A stretch of 27,647 nt of DNA from positions 1-27,647 of the forward strand of contig CAJGDJ010000028.1 of NCBI GenBank assembly GCA_904502025.1, written 5' to 3'. The notes below the pieces were generated by a model. The model saw only the letters and a program-made list of their open reading frames with translations, was not told where the DNA came from and did not search any database. Position 1 is the first letter of the stretch. Every line of letters begins with the position of its first letter. This stretch comes from an uncultured Muribaculaceae bacterium. GTDB lineage: Bacteria; Bacteroidota; Bacteroidia; Bacteroidales; Muribaculaceae. A program made the position numbers and the translations under genes. Shown here in pieces: positions 23,808 through 27,647 of this stretch.

Positions 23808-24692
23808 ATGAAGAAAATTTTCATTTCGGCTATGTTGTTGTGTTCAAGTGTTCTCGGTTTCGCTCAATTAGTGGAAATTCAATCTATCGACAAGATTGCT
23901 CTTCCCGAAGGCGTTAGCGTTGACAAAGCAACTCTTAGCCCTGACGGTTCTTTTGTAGTGTTCTCGCAAAACACTAAAGGCGGACTCCACAAAATGGACA
24001 TCAACTCTCGTGAAATCTCTATGATTTCTCAAAATGGTAACAGTTTTGACCTTAAAATCGCCGACGACGGTACTGTAGTATTCCGTGAAAGCAAAACTGC
24101 TGAAAACAAACTTCGTTACACTTCTCTCAAAGCTGTTTCTCCTCGTGGTGTAGAAACTACTCTCGTTGCTCCTACTCGCAACCTCAACGGTTTTGCTGTA
24201 AGTGGTACTAACGTGATGACTGTTGACAACAACGTTTGCGCTGCTAAGAGCCTTAATGGTGGAGTGGCTGTGCAAATGCCTGTAGCTTCTATCCGCTACG
24301 GTCAACTTTGCATCGACGGTAAAGTGATTTCTCCTAACGGTACTGATGGCGCTAGCTACCTTTGGGCTTCTATCTCTCCTAACGGTACTAAAGTTTGCTA
24401 CTACTATGTTTCTGGTGGTTGCTACGTTGCTAACATCGACGGTTCAAACCCTGTTTTCGTTGGTAACATCCGTGCTGCTAAATGGTTGAACGACCTCACT
24501 GTTGTGGGTATGCACGACATCGATAATGGCGAAGTGGTTACTTCTTCTAAACTCATCGCTGCGTCTATCGATGGTAAAGTAAAACAAGAACTCACTACTG
24601 ATGAGTCTATGGCTATGTATCCTTCTACTAATGGCAAGGGCATCGCTTACTCTACTCCTGCTGGTGAATTGTTTATCATCAACCTTAAATAA
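23808..24692 (+). CDS. Secreted PD40/WD40-like beta-propeller protein
   Basis: 294 residues with a signal peptide (MKKIFISAMLLCSSVLGFAQ). The mature part has repeated strand patterns ending in Ser-Pro-Asp-Gly/Ser-Pro-Asn-Gly turns: LSPDGSFVVFSQNTKGGLHK, ISPNGTDGASYLWASISPNG, CYVANIDGSNPVFVGNI and YPSTNGKGIAYSTPAGELF. These are typical of TolB/PD40 propellers, possibly six blades. Codon use is strongly biased (Thr ACT, Arg CGT, Asn AAC, Ser TCT preferred), more than in nadB or the AbiE genes, which suggests high expression. The second amidase begins 11 bp after its stop, so they form one operon. The ligand is unknown; a partner or regulator of the amidase is a reasonable guess only. Confidence 0.82.
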   Translation: MKKIFISAMLLCSSVLGFAQLVEIQSIDKIALPEGVSVDKATLSPDGSFVVFSQNTKGGLHKMDINSREISMISQNGNSFDLKIADDGTVVFRESKTAENKLRYTSLKAVSPRGVETTLVAPTRNLNGFAVSGTNVMTVDNNVCAAKSLNGGVAVQMPVASIRYGQLCIDGKVISPNGTDGASYLWASISPNGTKVCYYYVSGGCYVANIDGSNPVFVGNIRAAKWLNDLTVVGMHDIDNGEVVTSSKLIAASIDGKVKQELTTDESMAMYPSTNGKGIAYSTPAGELFIINLK

Positions 24693-24703
24693 TTAAACGC
24701 TCT

Positions 24704-27647
24704 ATGAAAAAGATTTTATTTTCATTAGTAGCGGCAGTTCTCGCACTTGGTGCTATGGCTCAAAACACGAGCCAAGTGCGTATCTACATCAACCCAGGAC
24801 ACGGTTCTTGGGGTGGTGAAGACCGCCACATGGGTACTGTTACTCATGGTGGTCCTACTTATACCGACACTGCCGGTTTCTATGAGTCAAACACCAACCT
24901 TGAAAAAGGTTTTGGTATGTTGGAAAAACTCATTGAATATGGTATTCCTTTTGATCGTAACAAAAACCTAAACAACTCAAATGCTGCTCGTCGTGGTGCC
25001 GCTCTTGACTTGAGCCAAACAAACCTTGTGATGAGCCGCGTGAAAAACGGTCCATACCCTCACGATGGATCTACTTATGGCGCTTATAGCCGTAATTTGA
25101 GTGAAATTGCAGCTGAATGTGAAAGTTGGAACGCCGATATGATGATTTCAATTCACTCAAATGCTGCAACTGAAGGTACTACAACTAACTATCCACTATT
25201 CCTTTACCGTGGATATACCAACTCTGAGCAAAATGCTGGTAGCTCGGCTGCATCTAAAGCATGTTGGCCACACTGGTGGAAAAACCAACACATGATGTGG
25301 ACATACTACTCTGCAACTAACATGAATATTCAAGGTGACTGGACATTTGCTTCAAGCTGGGGTACACAAGGTTATGGTATCCTCCGTCACAGCGTGCCTG
25401 GATTCTTGGTAGAAGGTTACTTCCACACTTACCAACCAGCTCGTCACAAAGCGATGAACTGGGACGCTTGTCGTTGGGAAGGACAACGTTATGCTAAAGG
25501 TTTTAACGACTACTTTGGCTGGGGTAAAAAAGATAGCTATGGTACAATCTATGGTGTGCTTCGTGATGGCGAACAAACATTCTCGCACACTTACTACACT
25601 CCTAATAGCTCAACTCTCGACAAATACAAACCAGTTAACAACGCTACTGTAACACTCAAAAACAGCAGTGGTCAAGTGGTTAAAACTTACAAAACCGACG
25701 ATGAGTATAATGGTGTATTCGTGTTTGACAAAGTTCCTGCTGGCAACTACACTTTGACTTTCTCACACCCCGATTATAAAGAATTCTCTCAATCGGTTAC
25801 TGTTTCTGCCAACGAAACTTCATTCCCTACTCCATTATTTGCAACTGAACAAATTCCTGCTCGCGGACACTATGCTTATGGTTTGAGTTCTTCAAATAGT
25901 GGCACTACTTACACATTGAAGTTCAAATCAACAGGCGACGTTTCAAACGGTTCAATCATCTTCACCAATAACTCTACTGGCGCTAAACAAACTATCAAAA
26001 CTGGCGCTATCAAGAAAGGTGAAAACACTGTAACTATTGATTCTAAAACACTTGGTGAAAATGCTCAATACTCATGGTCGGTAGCTATCGACAACCCAGT
26101 GAGCACAGGCGTAGAGCTTCTTTACTCTGACAATTCTATCGTTTACAACAACGGTTCAGCCAACGCTCGTATCGGTGTTGCTATCGATAAAGACCAAACA
26201 AGTGCTAACTTCGGTACTATCTACACATTGACTGCAATGGGTCAAGGTCTTCAAAAATATAACCCCGACTTCAGCAAAAATGGTAGTAAGGTAATCACTG
26301 GCATGTTTGGTAAAGACACTGATGCATCTACAAGCTCAAATAAATTCTACCGTTCTAACCGTATTGAGGTAAATAAGGGTAAAGTTTATATTGCAAACTA
26401 TGCTAACCAAAACACTGGTATGTGGGAATATGACCCTGCTACAAATGCTTCTCCTCGAAACATTACTAATGTTTATTACGAGCGTGCTCTTGCATTCTAT
26501 GGCGAAGGTTCAAGCCGCAAAGTATTCTCATCTCACGAAAACAATCTACAACGATTTGACATTGGCACTGGAACATCATGGACTTCAGGTAGCCCAGCCA
26601 AGAGCTACACTACTGCAGGCGTGATGGATAATGGTGATGGTGACGTGCTTGTTACCGACAATGCCGTTATCGTTTCTCAATGTCGTTATTCAGGAAATAA
26701 CCTTGCTCAAAACCCAGCATTTGCTGTATTTGACCACAATTTGAATCTCATCTCTAAATCAGATGTAATTAATGGAACTCTTAATGGTTCTGAAAATGGT
26801 GGTATGGCAATCACAGCCGACAAAAAACGATTTGCTATTGCCAACTCGTATACTAGCTCAGGCAACTCAGGTGTTGTAGTTCAAGTTTATGACGTAACAT
26901 GGAGTGGTAGCACACCTTCATTTGTGCATAAACACACTATTCCATTGGACGGAACTTATCGCGTTGACCAAATGGAATTTGACCATGCCGATAACCTCTA
27001 TATCGCATCACAACAAAAAGGTCTTTTGGTATATGCTATCAAGAACCCAGCTCGTCAAACAGTAACTAAAGCTAATTCTACAATTCAAGGTCAAGCATTG
27101 CCAGCCGTTCCTGGTCGCTATGCTTATGGTCTCAACATGACTAAACAAGATGAATGTGAATACACTTTGACATTTACATCTACCGGTGATGTTGAATCAG
27201 CATCTGTTGTGCTTACTCCTACAAATGGTGGCACTGCAAAAACTGTTCAAATCAACGGCGTGAAGAAAGGTGAAAACACTGTTACTATCGACGCCTCAAC
27301 TCTTGAAGGTAATGTTGACTACAAATGGGCTATCGCTATCAACAACCCTGCAAGCCCATCGGTAGAACTCATGCACTCTGATAACTCTATCATCTACAAC
27401 AACGGCTCTGCCGATGCTCGTATCGGTGTTGCTATTGATAAAGACCCAACAAGTGCCAACTTCGGTACTATCTACACTATGACCGCCCTTGGACAAGGTC
27501 TCCAAAAATTCAACCCCGACTTCTCTAAAAATGGTGGTAAGTTAATTACAGGTTTGTTTGGTCAAGACCTCTCAACATCTACAAGTTCATATAAATATTA
27601 CCGTTCTAACCGTTTGGAATTAGAAGGTGGTAAACTTTATATTGCTA
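24704..27647 (+). CDS. Second giant secreted amidase (amidase_3), C-terminus beyond window
   Basis: The frame is open from ATG 24704 to the window end (981 codons seen). Signal peptide MKKILFSLVAAVLALGAMAQ, then the amidase_3 site: INPGHG (His33), FYESNTN (Glu61), SIHSNA (His151), FLVEGYFHTY (catalytic Glu237). The modules follow the order of the first amidase: regulatory-like sandwich (about 325-385), Ig-like module (388-483), propeller-like module (485-788), Ig-like (800-900), and a second propeller-like module (902 onwards, incomplete). The two SusE/F-like domains present in the first amidase are missing between the first propeller and the second Ig-like module. A T9SS tail is likely outside the window but cannot be seen. 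Co-transcribed with the propeller protein 11 bp upstream. Confidence 0.88.
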   Translation, partial: MKKILFSLVAAVLALGAMAQNTSQVRIYINPGHGSWGGEDRHMGTVTHGGPTYTDTAGFYESNTNLEKGFGMLEKLIEYGIPFDRNKNLNNSNAARRGAALDLSQTNLVMSRVKNGPYPHDGSTYGAYSRNLSEIAAECESWNADMMISIHSNAATEGTTTNYPLFLYRGYTNSEQNAGSSAASKACWPHWWKNQHMMWTYYSATNMNIQGDWTFASSWGTQGYGILRHSVPGFLVEGYFHTYQPARHKAMNWDACRWEGQRYAKGFNDYFGWGKKDSYGTIYGVLRDGEQTFSHTYYTPNSSTLDKYKPVNNATVTLKNSSGQVVKTYKTDDEYNGVFVFDKVPAGNYTLTFSHPDYKEFSQSVTVSANETSFPTPLFATEQIPARGHYAYGLSSSNSGTTYTLKFKSTGDVSNGSIIFTNNSTGAKQTIKTGAIKKGENTVTIDSKTLGENAQYSWSVAIDNPVSTGVELLYSDNSIVYNNGSANARIGVAIDKDQTSANFGTIYTLTAMGQGLQKYNPDFSKNGSKVITGMFGKDTDASTSSNKFYRSNRIEVNKGKVYIANYANQNTGMWEYDPATNASPRNITNVYYERALAFYGEGSSRKVFSSHENNLQRFDIGTGTSWTSGSPAKSYTTAGVMDNGDGDVLVTDNAVIVSQCRYSGNNLAQNPAFAVFDHNLNLISKSDVINGTLNGSENGGMAITADKKRFAIANSYTSSGNSGVVVQVYDVTWSGSTPSFVHKHTIPLDGTYRVDQMEFDHADNLYIASQQKGLLVYAIKNPARQTVTKANSTIQGQALPAVPGRYAYGLNMTKQDECEYTLTFTSTGDVESASVVLTPTNGGTAKTVQINGVKKGENTVTIDASTLEGNVDYKWAIAINNPASPSVELMHSDNSIIYNNGSADARIGVAIDKDPTSANFGTIYTMTALGQGLQKFNPDFSKNGGKLITGLFGQDLSTSTSSYKYYRSNRLELEGGKLYIA
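26156..27067 (+). repeat. Propeller-like module, copy B1
   Basis: About 912 nt in the second amidase, beginning SANARIGVAID and ending YAIKNPARQT. Near-identical in length and DNA sequence to copy A1 at 15918-16826, including long shared runs such as the block encoding NTGMWEYDPATNASPRNI. Confidence 0.8.
27407..27647 (+). repeat. Propeller-like module, copy B2 (partial)
   Basis: Starts SADARIGVAIDKDPTSANFG and runs off the window. The visible part is also closer to copies A1 and B1 than to A2, for example KFNPDFSKNGGKLITG, which is identical to A1. Confidence 0.75.

Noticed and set aside
25352..25588. Open frames antisense to the amidase genes (e.g. here) and to other long genes
   Set aside because: They follow from codon composition of the real gene on the opposite strand and show no family features or start signals.
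15918..27647. Repeats as a CRISPR array or insertion sequences
   Set aside because: The repeats are long, in frame and coding, with no short spacers, no transposase and no terminal inverted repeats.

Overview
The window looks like chromosomal DNA of a Bacteroidales gut bacterium, plausibly of the Muribaculaceae/Prevotella side of the order. Reasons visible in the sequence: promoters follow the Bacteroidota pattern TTG-N19-20-TAnnTTTG (tRNA-Phe, rbfA, ppiD, abiE); there is a type IX secretion (T9SS) C-terminal sorting domain; a DUF4294-type protein and a GldE-like CorC protein are encoded; and the metK leader carries a SAM-II-type riboswitch. The genus assignment is inference.

Layout. (1) 1-4134, minus strand: a partial tRNA-Phe, then a tightly packed operon read right to left: coaX (type III pantothenate kinase), an outer-membrane beta-barrel protein, lptC (LPS export) and a CorC/GldE-like CBS-domain membrane protein. 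(2) 4183-4908, minus strand: a small four-helix membrane protein and divIC/ftsB. (3) 4982-7226, plus strand: rbfA, a LolC/E-type FtsX permease and a SpoU/TrmH RNA methyltransferase. (4) 7228-12776, minus strand: an MBL-fold hydrolase, an RsmI-like methyltransferase, a ppiD/surA-like periplasmic chaperone with its own promoter and terminator, and metK behind a roughly 165-nt leader with a SAM-II-like aptamer followed by a terminator hairpin. (5) 12877-14105, plus strand: an AbiE toxin-antitoxin locus. It has an intact AbiEi-type antitoxin gene and a two-box operator laid over its promoter, but a toxin gene that ends early. (6) 14316-21269, plus strand: a 2293-residue secreted amidase_3 enzyme with repeated beta-sandwich, propeller-like and SusE/F-like modules and a T9SS tail. 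(7) 21421-23674, plus strand: nadB and a DUF4294 gene. (8) 23745-27647, plus strand: a secreted PD40/WD40-like propeller protein directly followed by a second giant amidase (cut by the window end).

How the genes fit together. The left part is housekeeping: envelope biogenesis (lptC, barrel protein, lolC/E-like, ppiD, divIC), ribosome maturation (rbfA, rsmI-like, trmH-like) and cofactor supply (coaX, metK, nadB). The right third is accessory and envelope-facing: two paralogous exported peptidoglycan amidases that share nearly identical propeller modules at DNA level, one of them co-transcribed with a small propeller protein. The most informative items are the metK riboswitch, the AbiE operator next to a shortened toxin, and the modular amidase pair with signs of exchange between copies.
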